This document shows positions 1 to 9,528 of a stretch of DNA of 64,000 nucleotides, one piece after another. This DNA comes from Thermogemmatispora onikobensis (lineage in GTDB: Bacteria; Chloroflexota; Ktedonobacteria; Ktedonobacterales; Ktedonobacteraceae). Every line of letters starts with the position of its first letter. Within the stretch, counting starts at the first letter, position 1. The stretch covers positions 1 to 64,000 of the forward strand of contig NZ_BDGT01000035.1 in assembly GCF_001748285.1 (NCBI RefSeq), written 5' to 3'. Below the pieces are notes generated by a model that did no database searches, was not told the DNA's origin, and saw only the letters and a program-made list of their open reading frames with translations. Position numbers and translations under genes: made by a program.

Positions 1-44
1 AGCTTCATCGAGACAGGCATGCACCTCGCTCCTTTCCACAGGCA

Positions 45-73
45 TTGCGATAGGTCCCTGGCTTTGATATAAT
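45..73 (+). promoter_or_regulatory. Sigma-A-type promoter of alaS
   Basis: A -35 element TTGCGA at 45-50 and a -10 element TATAAT at 68-73 are separated by 17 bases. The -10 is preceded by TGA at 65-67, giving an extended -10. The expected start near 80 leaves a leader of about 270 bases before alaS. No T-box core or other riboswitch could be recognised in that leader. Confidence 0.65.
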
Positions 74-347
74 GCCCGTGCACAAATGGCTCTAGTATTA
101 CCTATGCCCGATCTGGCGGGACGCGGCATCGTGCTGGGGAGGACGCTGGTTCTATTATCCACATCGGATCTCATCTACTTATAGCGATCTGGACCGATGA
201 AGGAGCGCACTTGAGCGCTCGCCATACCAACCAAGACCAAGGCACTGAGTGTATCAACCAGATCTGTTTTGGATTGGTAACGCACAAACTGTCCCACTCA
301 GGTGCCGCGGGTGAGCCCGGCCCGATTGTACTAGTGAGGAGGCAGCT

Positions 348-2990
348 GTGTCTGTAAAAGTGCAGCCTACCACTGCTGAAATTCGCCAACGCTTTCTGGA
401 CTTCTTTGTCCAGAAGGGCCACTATCTGATGCCCAGCTCGTCGCTCATCCCGCGCGACGATCCGACGGTGCTTCTGACCACCGCCGGCATGCAGCAGATG
501 ATTCCTTTCTTTCTGGGGCGCGAGACGCCTCCCGCCACGCGGCTCACCTCGGTGCAGAAGTGTTTCCGCACGACGGATATTGATAAAGTGGGCAATGAGC
601 GCACGCTGACCTTCTTCGAGATGCTGGGCAATTTCTCGGTGGGGGATTACTTCAAGCGCGAGGCCATCGCCTATGCCTGGGAGTTTCTGACCCAGGTGGT
701 GAAGATCCCGCCCGAGCGTCTGCACCCAACGGTTCACCCCGAGGATGACGAGGCCCCGCGCTACTGGACGGAGATCACCGGCATCCCCGATGAGGCCATT
801 GTGCGTCTGGAAGATAACTGGTGGGGGCCGCCGGGAGCCGCTGGCCCCTGTGGACCGGATTCGGAGATTTATTACGATCGCGGCGTCGAGCATGGCTGCG
901 GTAAACCAGACTGCAAGCCCGGCTGCGAGTGCGAGCGCTTCCTTGAGATCTGGAACCTGGTCTTTATGCAGTTCTATCAGGACCTCGATGGCAAGCGCAC
1001 CCCGCTGCCGCGCAAGAATATCGATACGGGCATGGGCCTGGAGCGCCTGGCGATGGTGCTCCAGGGCAAGCAGTCTGTCTTTGAGACGGATGTCTTCCGC
1101 GCGATTATCGACCGTTTTGCCACCCTGGCTGGCACGGCCTATGGCCGTGATACGCGCACCGATACCTCGCTGCGCGTGATTGCTGATCACGGGCGCGCTC
1201 TGGTCTTCCTGGCCGCCGATGGCGTCTTGCCCAGCAACGAGGGCCGCGGCTATATCTTTCGCCGCATCCTGCGTCGCGCTGTCCGTCATGGTCGCTTGCT
1301 AGGACTGGAGAAGCCATTTCTGACCGAGGCTGCCGATACGGTGATCGAGCTGATGGGCGGCCACTATCGCGAGCTGCGCCGGCATCGCGATCGCATCGTG
1401 GCGCTGCTCAGTATGGAAGAGAGGAAGTTTAATCAAACGCTCTCCACCGGTCTGCAGCTGCTGACCGAGCTGCTGACTGAGCTGAAGGAGCGTGGCGCCA
1501 CAGTCATTCCTGGGGGCGAAGCTTTCAAGCTGTACGATACCCACGGCTTTCCTCTGGAACTGACGCAAGAGATTGCAGCGGAGCAGGGCTTCACAGTTGA
1601 CGTGGCAGGCTTCGAGGAAGCGATGCGCCAGCAGCAGGAGCGCAGTCGTGCCGCCAGCCCCTTTGCCCAGGCTCGCAACGACCAGCAGCTCACCGAGATC
1701 GCTGGCCGCCTCACGCCGACCACCTTCCTCGGTTACGAAAGCACCAGCGCCAGCGGCAACATTGTAGCGCTGCTCGTCAATGGCGAAGCAGTAGAGAACG
1801 TCAGTGCACCGCAAGAGGCGCTGGTCATTCTGGATCGCACCCCGTTCTATGCCGAGAGCGGTGGCCAAATCGGTGATCGAGGCCTCCTCAAAGGGGCGGT
1901 GGGAACCTTTGTTGTCGAGGATACCCAACGTCCCGTCAAAGGTCTGATCGTCCACTATGGTCGCGTCGCTGAGGGCTACCTGGGCATTGGCGAGACGGTT
2001 CAGGCGGAGGTCGATGCCCAGCGGCGTGAAGACACCATGCGCAACCACAGCGCCACTCATCTGCTGCATAAAGCCCTGCGCGACCTGCTTGGTCCCCAGG
2101 TTGAGCAGCGTGGCTCACTGGTTGAGCCAGAGCGCCTGCGCTTCGACTTTACCTCGCCGCGTGCTCTCACAGGCGAGGACCTGGTTCGGCTCGACGAGGT
2201 AGTGAATAGCTGGATTCGCGCCGACTACCCGGTCATCACTGAAATTATGCCGCTGGAGGAGGCCCTCAAGACGGGGGCAATGGCCCTGTTCGGAGAGAAA
2301 TACGACGAACAGGTGCGCGTCGTCTCGATGGGCAGCAGCAAAGAGCTGTGTGGAGGCACACACTGCCGCGCCACCGGCCAGATCGGCATCTACGTCACCA
2401 CGCAGGAGACGAGCATTGCCGCCGGTATTCGCCGCATTGAGGCTCTCACTGGCCGCGGAGCCGAGCAGTATCTGCGCGGGCGTAAGACGCTCGTCGAAAA
2501 TCTGGCGAGCCGCTTGCAGACCCAGCCGGATCACCTGATCGAGCGCGTTGACCAACTGCGCGACGAGCTGGCCACGCTGCGCCGCCAGCTGGCGCAGTAT
2601 CAGCGAGAAGAGGCCAGGCGCCAGGCGGCCTCATTGGCAGAGCAGGCGCGCGAGGTAGGTGGTGTCCCAGTTGTGGCGGCCAGCGTTTCGGCGCCCGATG
2701 ACCGCGTGCTGCGCGAGGTCGCCGAGATGACGCGCAACAAGTTGGGACGTCCCGGTGTGGTGGCACTCGCCGCCACCTACGAGGAACGAGTGAGCGTGCA
2801 GGTCCTGGTGGCCCCCGAGCTGGTCCAACGTGGGCTCCACGCGGGCACAATTGCCTCCGCCGTTGGCCAGCGGCTTGGTGGCAGGGGCGGCGGTCGGCCA
2901 GAATATGCTCAGGGTGGCGGACGCGAGAAAGAGGCCCTCAGCGCGGCCCTGGCCCTGGTGCCCTCGCTCGTTGAACAGGCCCTGAACTGA
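348..2990 (+). CDS. alaS: Alanyl-tRNA synthetase
   Basis: Class II aminoacyl-tRNA synthetase that charges tRNA-Ala in the cytoplasm. The 880-residue length is normal for the family. The N-terminal part holds the catalytic core and the tRNA-binding region. The editing domain is marked by HSATHLLH near residue 567 and CGGTHC near 668, which together supply the zinc ligands that clear mischarged Ser/Gly-tRNA-Ala. The C-terminal part has a coiled-coil stretch and the Gly-rich DHHA1 region (GGRGGGRPEYAQGGG). The start is GTG at 348, chosen because GAGGAGG lies a few bases upstream. It is transcribed alone from the promoter at 45-73. The identification is secure. Confidence 0.98.
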   Translation: MSVKVQPTTAEIRQRFLDFFVQKGHYLMPSSSLIPRDDPTVLLTTAGMQQMIPFFLGRETPPATRLTSVQKCFRTTDIDKVGNERTLTFFEMLGNFSVGDYFKREAIAYAWEFLTQVVKIPPERLHPTVHPEDDEAPRYWTEITGIPDEAIVRLEDNWWGPPGAAGPCGPDSEIYYDRGVEHGCGKPDCKPGCECERFLEIWNLVFMQFYQDLDGKRTPLPRKNIDTGMGLERLAMVLQGKQSVFETDVFRAIIDRFATLAGTAYGRDTRTDTSLRVIADHGRALVFLAADGVLPSNEGRGYIFRRILRRAVRHGRLLGLEKPFLTEAADTVIELMGGHYRELRRHRDRIVALLSMEERKFNQTLSTGLQLLTELLTELKERGATVIPGGEAFKLYDTHGFPLELTQEIAAEQGFTVDVAGFEEAMRQQQERSRAASPFAQARNDQQLTEIAGRLTPTTFLGYESTSASGNIVALLVNGEAVENVSAPQEALVILDRTPFYAESGGQIGDRGLLKGAVGTFVVEDTQRPVKGLIVHYGRVAEGYLGIGETVQAEVDAQRREDTMRNHSATHLLHKALRDLLGPQVEQRGSLVEPERLRFDFTSPRALTGEDLVRLDEVVNSWIRADYPVITEIMPLEEALKTGAMALFGEKYDEQVRVVSMGSSKELCGGTHCRATGQIGIYVTTQETSIAAGIRRIEALTGRGAEQYLRGRKTLVENLASRLQTQPDHLIERVDQLRDELATLRRQLAQYQREEARRQAASLAEQAREVGGVPVVAASVSAPDDRVLREVAEMTRNKLGRPGVVALAATYEERVSVQVLVAPELVQRGLHAGTIASAVGQRLGGRGGGRPEYAQGGGREKEALSAALALVPSLVEQALN

Positions 2991-3280
2991 GGGCGGCCCG
3001 GCTGATCCGGCCCGAGCGAGGGAGGGGGACCTGCTCGGCCAGCCTTGCCCAGGCCAGGCAGCAGGCATCAGCAGGCCCTCCTCGGGAGAGAGCTGGCTCC
3101 CAGGCGAAGAGAAGGCCAGGGCCGACCTGGCTTGGCTGGCCTGAGCCAGGTATAGAGCAAGGAGCAAAGCAAGGATGCTGCCACACAACACAGGAAGGCG
3201 AAGAGGCATCTCAGGGCAGGCGGTGCACACTAGCTGAGTAGCGGCACAGGGAAGGTGCGAAGGTGCGAAGCTGGTGCCCC

Positions 3281-3309
3281 TTGTTGTCCAGCAGGCATTG
3301 TGTTATAAC
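3281..3309 (+). promoter_or_regulatory. Promoter of the FtsA-like ATPase gene
   Basis: TTGTTG at 3281-3286 and TATAAC at 3304-3309 are separated by 17 bases, with TGT just before the -10. The start would be near 3316. The rest of the 2991-3403 gap is GC-rich with short direct repeats (GGTGCGAA twice near 3255). I see no gene and no good terminator in it. Confidence 0.55.
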
Positions 3310-3403
3310 GTACGTGTAGTGCTCGTGTTCACCTATTAAAGCCTGGACCGAAAGACGGCATGTTCTCTGTGGCATGCATCAACAGGGGATGTTGTGAGTT
3401 CTG

Positions 3404-4738
3404 ATGGTAAAGCTCTTTGACCGCTTGCGCTCTCTCTTCGGGGGACAGATTAGAGAAGGCAGCTACGAGTATGTCCCCGAGGACGGCTACGAGGAGCAGT
3501 ATGGCGACGGGAGTGGGCGCCAGTTCTATACTGCCCTTGATATTGGCACTGAGTACGCGAAGGCGATCGTCTTCGAAGTTGTTGATGACCAGGGCATTGT
3601 GCTTGGCGTAGGCCGGCATCGCCAGAGCTACTCACATATGTCCGATGGCATCGTCACGGATATCGAGGGGGTCATCCAGGGCTGCAATGAGGCTCTGATC
3701 CAGGCTGAGCGAGCTGCTGGCGATATCGTGGCGCCGGACGCGGTGATTGGCATTGCTGGCGAGCTGGTCAAAGGCAGCTCAATCACGGTGACCAAGACCC
3801 GTCAGCAACCAAACAAGTTCATTACGCCCGATGAGCTGGAAAGCCTGATCGGCATGGCTCAGCAGAAGCTGCTGAAGAACGCCCGCGATCGCATTGCAGC
3901 CGAGACAGGATATCAGAATATTGAGGTGCGTCTCACCAATGCCGCGGTGATCTCAGTGCGCGTTGATGGGCAGGTGGTCACGAACCCCATTGGTTTCCGC
4001 GGGCGTCATCTCTCTCTCACCCTCTTCAGCGCCTTTGCACCCCTCATGCAGTTAGGGGCGCTGGAGACGGTGGCTCAGGGTCTGGATCTGCGCCTGGTGG
4101 CCATTGTGGCGGAGCCGTACGCCCTGGCGCGCTGTCTCAGTACCAACGCGAGCGCTGATAGTGGGGCCATCTTCATAGACGTCGGTGGGGGAACTACCGA
4201 TATTGCCCTGGTGCGCCAGGGTGGTATCGAGGAGACGCGCATGTTCGCCCTGGGGGGGCGAACCTTTACGCGGCGTCTGGCGACGGGCAAAGGGCTCTCT
4301 TTGAAGGATGCGGAGAAGCTCAAGGTAATGTATAGCAATGGGGGGATCAAGGGCCATCAGCGCGATGAGATCAGAGCGATTCTGGCTCCCGAGTGCCAGA
4401 CCTGGATGGATAGCGTGGAGCTGCTCATCGAAGAATTGGCCAAGAACGAGCTGCTGCCCCCAGCCATCTATATGGTCGGTGGCGGCTCAGCCCTGCCTGA
4501 TCTTCAAGAAAAACTGCGGAGCTTTCCCTGGACAGAACGTCTACCCTTTGCCCGTCCGCCGCTCATTGAGACGGTCCAGCCGGATATGGTCACCAGCATC
4601 CTTGACCCGCGCCAGCTGTTGCGTGATGCGCAGGATATCACGCCTATGGCCCTGGCCTACCAGGCCATCGAGCTACAGAACGAGAACAGTGTTCTCGAGC
4701 AGGCGCTCTACAAAGTTATCCAGAATATGCATCTCTGA
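3404..4738 (+). CDS. FtsA/PilM-like actin-fold ATPase
   Basis: 444 residues of the actin/Hsp70 ATPase fold. The phosphate-1 motif is DIGTEYAKAI near residue 46, and the phosphate-2 motif is DVGGGTTDIALV near 260. Between them lies a segment like the FtsA 1C/SHS2 subdomain (GIAGELVKGSSITVTK, then a helix). In FtsA this protein tethers FtsZ to the membrane; in PilM it is the cytoplasmic ring of the type IV pilus. The first 40 residues are acidic and probably flexible. The C-terminus ends in a short helix that could be amphipathic, but I cannot prove a membrane anchor. No ftsZ, pilN or pilO is adjacent. The next gene encodes a one-pass membrane protein with a baseplate-J-like exterior, so the ATPase more likely serves that partner. 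The family is sure; the process is not. Confidence 0.8.
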   Translation: MVKLFDRLRSLFGGQIREGSYEYVPEDGYEEQYGDGSGRQFYTALDIGTEYAKAIVFEVVDDQGIVLGVGRHRQSYSHMSDGIVTDIEGVIQGCNEALIQAERAAGDIVAPDAVIGIAGELVKGSSITVTKTRQQPNKFITPDELESLIGMAQQKLLKNARDRIAAETGYQNIEVRLTNAAVISVRVDGQVVTNPIGFRGRHLSLTLFSAFAPLMQLGALETVAQGLDLRLVAIVAEPYALARCLSTNASADSGAIFIDVGGGTTDIALVRQGGIEETRMFALGGRTFTRRLATGKGLSLKDAEKLKVMYSNGGIKGHQRDEIRAILAPECQTWMDSVELLIEELAKNELLPPAIYMVGGGSALPDLQEKLRSFPWTERLPFARPPLIETVQPDMVTSILDPRQLLRDAQDITPMALAYQAIELQNENSVLEQALYKVIQNMHL

Positions 4739-4923
4739 CACGCGAGCGCGCGGCAAGCAGCCAGACAAGAGGGAAGAGTCGTCGCACGTTTCTCCTTGAT
4801 TGTCTTTCGTCCTGGCTGGCAAGCTAGCCAGGGAGCGAGCGTAGACAGGCATGAGACAACGACAGAAGGCAGGGCCCACGTAGAAGCAGTCGCGTGCTGG
4901 CCTGCATGCAGGGAGTAGGGCAC

Positions 4924-7569
4924 ATGTCTGACGAGCAGCAGATTATTTATCTTGGCCCCGAAGAAGAACTGACCGACGTGCGCCAGCGCCTGGAGAAGGT
5001 TTCGGCGCGGCGCCTCATTCTGGTGGTGCCCCCGCAGACCAAATTGCGCAGCCACGTGGGTTGGCGGCTGCTGCATGCACGCACGCGCGAGCTGGGCAAG
5101 GATGTGCTCGTCGTCAGCTCGGATCGTCAGGTCCGGGTGGTGGTCAAGGCTGCAGGTTTCAAGGTGGCCGAGTCTTTGACCTCTCCGCCCAGCAGTCGAG
5201 CGCGCCCGGGCAGCCGGCCTGCACGTACTCCGCAGCATAGCTCTGGCTCACGGTCAACGACCCGCGGCCTGACGGCGCGTACGCGCGCCGAGCAGCAGCG
5301 CAGTTCCGCTGCCGGGGCTGAAGAGAGAGAGGAGAGATCTCTCCTGCCGCGCGCGCCGGTGCCTGGTCAGAGGCCGCTGGAAGAGGGAGACAAGCCAGTC
5401 AGACTGTCCAGCTCTTTCGGGCGTGCGCGCGAAAGCCGGGAACCACTCATCGAAGACCTGGCCAGTCCTCAGCGCCCCGCTGAGGAAAGCGGTTCCGTCC
5501 GCCGATACTCTCAGCCATCGACCGAGCACTCTTATGACTTTCATATCGAACCAATCGATGCCTCCGCGGCGATCTCTCCGCTCCTCCCGTCTGGGCAGGA
5601 GGAGGATGAAGCTGAGGATACGCTGCTGGAGGATTTCCGCACCGCCCAGCACATTCGCCAGGCCGCGCAGCCAGGTCCCGCCCACGCTGCGCCTGCCAGC
5701 ATGGATCGGCAGTCCTATACTACTGCCCCCCTTGAGGCCGGAGAGCACCAGGAAGAGGAGGAGCCAGCTGATCCCTTCAGTCGTATCGAGGAAATCTCCC
5801 CCAGCTCTCTTCCCGAACAGCGCGGAGCCTTCGCTCCCATCGATGAGGTTGAGGACGATATTCCGGCCATCTCGGGGAGGCGCAGAACGCTGCTGGAAGC
5901 CGAGGTCGAGGATCTGGGTGATCAGGGGGATATCGCCCTGCCATCGACGCACCTTTCTGCCGAGCACTGGAGTACCCCTGGTGGGGAAGAACCAGCGGAA
6001 GAAAGCGAAGACTTCCCGTCCCCCGTGTCGGGGTTGGGGGCGCGGAGCTATGGCCGATCAGCCTCGTCGCGATTGAGCAGCTTTGGCGGAGAGCCTGCCC
6101 TGCCCGACGCCGAAGAGGAGGAGAGCGAGATGGGCCTGCCCGATATTGAGGCGCTGCCTACGCGGGCCCTACCTCCCCGCGCTGCCCCTGAGCCTCCTCG
6201 TGTAATCAGCGGCTCGTTGGTCAAGGGAGCGACTGGCCCGGCTGCAGCGAGGGCAGCTCTGCCGGGCCCAACACCACGCGGCCCGGGCGAAGCGGTCACG
6301 GGCCGGCCTCAGAGCAAGGCAACGCCTACCACCAACACCGGGACACGGGTCACTGCTGCTCGCTCCCCCCGGCGACCGGCGAAGACTGAGAGCAGGGGGG
6401 CGCGAGGCCCCTTGCTCTTTGTGGGCCTGCTCGTGCTCTTGCTGGCCCTCGTCGCTGGCCTCGCTTACTATGTTCCCTCGGCTGAGGTGAGTTTTACGCT
6501 CCCTGCACGGGCCTTTAGCCAGAATCTCCAGCTCACCGCCAGCTCTACCACGCGCCTGAACGTGGCCGCTCATACCTTGCCGGCGCAGGTCTTGCTCTTT
6601 AGCCGCAATGCTCAGGCTCAAGGCCGGGCTAGCGGACTGGCCAGGGTTGGCGTGGTCAAGGCCCACGGCACAGTCGAGTTCACCAATAAGGGCACGCGCT
6701 CGCTCGTCATCCCGACGGGTACCATTGTGGCAACTCCCTCGGGCATCCAGTTTAGAACCACTGCCGAGCCGCTGGTTACACCCGGAACTACCTACCCGGT
6801 ACAAGTCGAAGCAGTCAATCCCGGCACCAGCGGCAATGTGCCAGCCAATAGCATCACAGTCATTCCCCCTGAGAGCCTGCAGCAGATTGGGGCCTCTGCT
6901 ACTGAACTGACAGTCACCAATCCTCAGCCGACCTCGGGCGGCGGCCTGGGGAGCGTGCCCCAGGTGACCAGCGCCGACGTCACTACCCTCAAGAACCAGT
7001 TGAATGCTCAGTTGCAACAAGAGCTGCGTGACTGGCTCCAGCAGCAACTGCATGATGGTGATGTGGCTGGTCAACCAGTGGTGCAAGAACAGGTCAATGC
7101 CTCTCCCGCCGTCGGTCAGGTGACCACTACTGGGAGCTTCACAGCGACCCTCACCTTCCAGGCGGCGATCCTGGTGGTCCGCGCCGCAGATATTCAGGAG
7201 GCAGCCCGCGCCGCTCTCAATGCGGCTATCCAGAAACAGCAGCAGGGGTATGAGCTGCTTAGCGAGAAGCCGGTCTCGATTGCACAGCTGAAGGGAGCAT
7301 CCCACAACGGAGGCAGCTCGTTGACGCTGACCTTTACGGCCAGCGGGCTGGTTGGACCTGCCATCAGTGATGAGGAGCTGCAGGGCCAGCTCAGCGGGAA
7401 GGCCAAAGATCAGGCGCTCAACGACCTCAATAGTCTGCTTACCGCCCGTCTGGGGAAGCAGGCCGTGGACATCCAGACCACCATCTCCGTCAATCCGGGC
7501 TTCTATCCCTGGATGCCGCTGCTACGCGACCATATCCATATCCATCGGAACATCGTAACGGTCTCTTGA
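4924..7569 (+). CDS. Membrane-anchored baseplate-J-like protein
   Basis: About 881 residues from ATG 4924, preferred over an upstream in-frame GTG at 4894 because GGGAG sits 8 bases before it. Residues 1-90 form a compact alpha/beta domain (IYLGPEEELTDVRQRLEK start). Residues 90-490 are low-complexity, rich in Ser, Pro, Glu and Arg. One transmembrane helix lies near 496-518 (LLFVGLLVLLLALVAGLAYY). The remaining exterior is beta-rich, and around 585-640 it resembles the baseplate J/gp47 fold (GTIVATPSGIQF followed by GTSGNVPANSI). Baseplate-J proteins are known from phage-tail-like machines, but no other tail gene is here. Its partner is the FtsA-like ATPase 185 bases upstream. I infer a cytoplasmic ATPase driving or positioning an envelope structure through this protein. 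The exact role is unknown. Confidence 0.7.
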   Translation: MSDEQQIIYLGPEEELTDVRQRLEKVSARRLILVVPPQTKLRSHVGWRLLHARTRELGKDVLVVSSDRQVRVVVKAAGFKVAESLTSPPSSRARPGSRPARTPQHSSGSRSTTRGLTARTRAEQQRSSAAGAEEREERSLLPRAPVPGQRPLEEGDKPVRLSSSFGRARESREPLIEDLASPQRPAEESGSVRRYSQPSTEHSYDFHIEPIDASAAISPLLPSGQEEDEAEDTLLEDFRTAQHIRQAAQPGPAHAAPASMDRQSYTTAPLEAGEHQEEEEPADPFSRIEEISPSSLPEQRGAFAPIDEVEDDIPAISGRRRTLLEAEVEDLGDQGDIALPSTHLSAEHWSTPGGEEPAEESEDFPSPVSGLGARSYGRSASSRLSSFGGEPALPDAEEEESEMGLPDIEALPTRALPPRAAPEPPRVISGSLVKGATGPAAARAALPGPTPRGPGEAVTGRPQSKATPTTNTGTRVTAARSPRRPAKTESRGARGPLLFVGLLVLLLALVAGLAYYVPSAEVSFTLPARAFSQNLQLTASSTTRLNVAAHTLPAQVLLFSRNAQAQGRASGLARVGVVKAHGTVEFTNKGTRSLVIPTGTIVATPSGIQFRTTAEPLVTPGTTYPVQVEAVNPGTSGNVPANSITVIPPESLQQIGASATELTVTNPQPTSGGGLGSVPQVTSADVTTLKNQLNAQLQQELRDWLQQQLHDGDVAGQPVVQEQVNASPAVGQVTTTGSFTATLTFQAAILVVRAADIQEAARAALNAAIQKQQQGYELLSEKPVSIAQLKGASHNGGSSLTLTFTASGLVGPAISDEELQGQLSGKAKDQALNDLNSLLTARLGKQAVDIQTTISVNPGFYPWMPLLRDHIHIHRNIVTVS

Positions 7570-7605
7570 GCGTGGCGTAGAAGCGGTAGACGGAGGCAAG
7601 AGGAG

Positions 7606-7663
7606 CGCCGACGGCAGGTAGGCCCGCCCGCCCTGGCTGGCCACTCAGTCCGTCGGCGTTTTT
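7606..7663 (+). terminator. Intrinsic terminator after the baseplate-J-like gene
   Basis: A 9-bp perfect stem CGCCGACGG / CCGTCGGCG (7606-7614 and 7650-7658) is followed at once by TTTTT. The loop is long, 35 bases. It closes the two-gene FtsA-like/baseplate-J-like unit, 36 bases after the stop codon. Confidence 0.75.
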
Positions 7664-7788
7664 GTTGAGTAAGGCCAGGGGTGGGGGCTGCCAGCGGGGA
7701 GCTGGCTGACCCGGCGATCGTCGGACTCGGTCAGGTCGAGAACGGGAGGGGTGCGCAAGCCAACCCTTGCTATTCCTTCCCTGTGGCG

Positions 7789-7817
7789 TAGACAGTGAAG
7801 GGTTCCTTCGTTAGAAT
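7789..7817 (+). promoter_or_regulatory. Promoter of ruvX-mltG-uppP
   Basis: TAGACA at 7789-7794 and TAGAAT at 7812-7817 lie 17 bases apart, each 5/6 to consensus. Transcription should start near 7824, about 70 bases before ruvX. With the terminator at 7606-7663 this explains most of the 323-base gap. Confidence 0.6.
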
Positions 7818-7892
7818 GCTATGGATACTACTCTCTTCTATAGTAAGAAGTAGTAATTAAGAAGAAAAGATACCAGGCTCGTCTAACTTTTT

Positions 7893-8387
7893 ATGATGGC
7901 TCGCATACTGGCTTTAGACGTGGGAGAGGCTCGTATCGGGGTGGCCATCAGTGATGCCTCGCAGATTCTGGCCTCGCCCTATACGACCCTGGAGGTGGCC
8001 GGCAACGAGGCCCGGCTCTGGGAGGCGCTGCGGCGCATCATTGAGGAGAACGAAGTTGAGGCGCTCGTGGTGGGGCTACCAGTCAGCCTTGATGGGCAGA
8101 TCCATCAGCAGGGAGAGCGCGTGCTAGCCTTTGTCGAGCGCTTGAAGCGCCATATCAAGATCCCGGTTCATCTGTGGGATGAGCGCCTCTCAACGGTGGA
8201 GGCGCAGCGTTTGCTCGCAGAGCGGGAGCAGGAGGAGGGAGGGAGGCGTTCCAGGCGTGGTGGTCATCAAGGTGGTCAGGGAAAAAGAGGAAGGAACCGG
8301 CAGGGGCTCGATGCTCTGGCAGCGACGCTTATTCTGCAGCAATTCCTGAATCACCGGCACCAAGCTCCAGAGGAAGCGTCACAATGA
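7893..8387 (+). CDS. ruvX: RuvX/YqgF family pre-16S rRNA nuclease
   Basis: RNase H-fold protein of 164 residues that acts in 16S rRNA 5'-end maturation and is annotated as a putative Holliday-junction resolvase. Visible motifs are ALDVGEARIGVAISD near the N-terminus (first acidic residue D9), VVGLPVSLDG, the family signature DERLSTVEA, and a C-terminal LDALAATLIL with the last catalytic Asp. Between the last two is a Gly/Arg/Gln-rich insert of about 25 residues not usual in the roughly 140-residue family. Two ATG codons are tandem (7893, 7896), so either may be used. The stop codon overlaps the start of mltG by 4 bases, so the two are translationally coupled. Confidence 0.92.
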   Translation: MMARILALDVGEARIGVAISDASQILASPYTTLEVAGNEARLWEALRRIIEENEVEALVVGLPVSLDGQIHQQGERVLAFVERLKRHIKIPVHLWDERLSTVEAQRLLAEREQEEGGRRSRRGGHQGGQGKRGRNRQGLDALAATLILQQFLNHRHQAPEEASQ

Positions 8388-9493
8388 AAGTACGAGGTCC
8401 TCACTCTCCTCGCTCGCGGGGGGCTATTCTCAGCGTCTTTCTCGTCTTTGCCCTGGTCCTGGGTCTCATCTATGTCTCGTGGAACCTGGCCACGGCGGTC
8501 TTAGAGCCTGTCAGCCCGCCTGGACAGGGGCATACAGTAACGGTCGTTGTCCAGGAAAATGAGACGGTACAGCAACTAGCGGACGATCTCCAGGCCAAGG
8601 GACTGATCCGTAACACGCTGGCCTTTCGCCTCTGGGCCAAGATCAAGGGGCTGGACCAGCATCTGCAGGCCGGCGTCTATCGCAACCTGAACAGCAGCAT
8701 GAACATGAGCGACATGATCGATGCGCTCATGACAGGACAGCCCGATGAGATTGCCATACGTGTCCCCGAGGGCTGGCGCCTGGAACAGATTGCCGACAAG
8801 ATTGAGGCAGCGGGCCTACCGCGTTTCAGCAAGCAGGACTTTCTGACCTACACCAAGAATCCGGCCAAGTTCCCCGATCGTAACAAATTTCCTTTTCTCA
8901 AGCAGCTCCCCTCGGGGGCGACGATGGAGGGATTGCTCTTCCCGGACACCTACTTTTTCACCCTTGGGGCGACGACCACCGACGTGATCGATCGGCTGCT
9001 GGAGGAGTTCCAGGCCAAGGTGCAACAGTACCATCTGGACACGAAGGCGGCGGCCAATCATATGAGCCTTTACCAGATGGTCATCCTGGCCTCGATTGTT
9101 GAGCGCGAGGCGGCTTTTGACAGCGATCGCTCATTGATCGCCAGTGTCTACTGGAACCGCATCTATCGCCCTAATGCCGAAACGGCAGGTTTCCTTGATG
9201 CTGATCCCACTGTCCAGTATGCGCGCGATTCACAGCCCGGCACAAAGAGCTACTGGGCGGCTCTGGCCTCTTCGGGTAATCAGGTGCTACCTGATAGCCC
9301 CTGGAACACGTATACACATAAGGGCTGGCCGCCCACGCCGATCTGCAGCCCGAGCCTGGCCAGCTTGCAGGCTGCGGCGTCGCCGGCCAAGACCGACTAC
9401 TACTTCTTCCTGAACCGACCTGATAACGGACGGGCCGTCTTTGCCAAGACCAAAGCCGAATTTGATCAGGAGGTTCAGCAGTACCTGAAGTAA
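8384..9493 (+). CDS. mltG: Endolytic murein transglycosylase MltG (YceG-like)
   Basis: 369 residues. A short basic N-terminus is followed by one membrane helix (about residues 12-32), then an exterior YceG domain. MltG cuts nascent glycan strands and so sets peptidoglycan chain length. The catalytic Glu is in IVEREA near residue 241. The C-terminal half has the family pattern NTYTHKGWPPTPICSPS. It overlaps ruvX by 4 bases; the ruvX-mltG order is common in bacteria and supports both calls. Confidence 0.93.
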   Translation: MKVRGPHSPRSRGAILSVFLVFALVLGLIYVSWNLATAVLEPVSPPGQGHTVTVVVQENETVQQLADDLQAKGLIRNTLAFRLWAKIKGLDQHLQAGVYRNLNSSMNMSDMIDALMTGQPDEIAIRVPEGWRLEQIADKIEAAGLPRFSKQDFLTYTKNPAKFPDRNKFPFLKQLPSGATMEGLLFPDTYFFTLGATTTDVIDRLLEEFQAKVQQYHLDTKAAANHMSLYQMVILASIVEREAAFDSDRSLIASVYWNRIYRPNAETAGFLDADPTVQYARDSQPGTKSYWAALASSGNQVLPDSPWNTYTHKGWPPTPICSPSLASLQAAASPAKTDYYFFLNRPDNGRAVFAKTKAEFDQEVQQYLK

Positions 9494-9528
9494 AGTAAAG
9501 GAAAGAAGCAACGGCGAGAGTAGAGCTG

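Noticed and set aside
155-163. Perfect DnaA box TTATCCACA as sign of oriC
   Set aside because: A single 9-mer is expected about once by chance in a window of this size; there is no cluster and no AT-rich unwinding region.
80-347. T-box riboswitch in the alaS leader
   Set aside because: alaS leaders often have T-boxes, and CAGGTGCCGCGG near 299 is faintly similar, but the conserved T-box core and a terminator/antiterminator pair are not present.
171-1289. Long minus-strand frame of 372 codons opposite alaS
   Set aside because: It is an antisense shadow of the secure alaS gene, with no domain, no ribosome site and codon usage explained by the GC-rich opposite strand.
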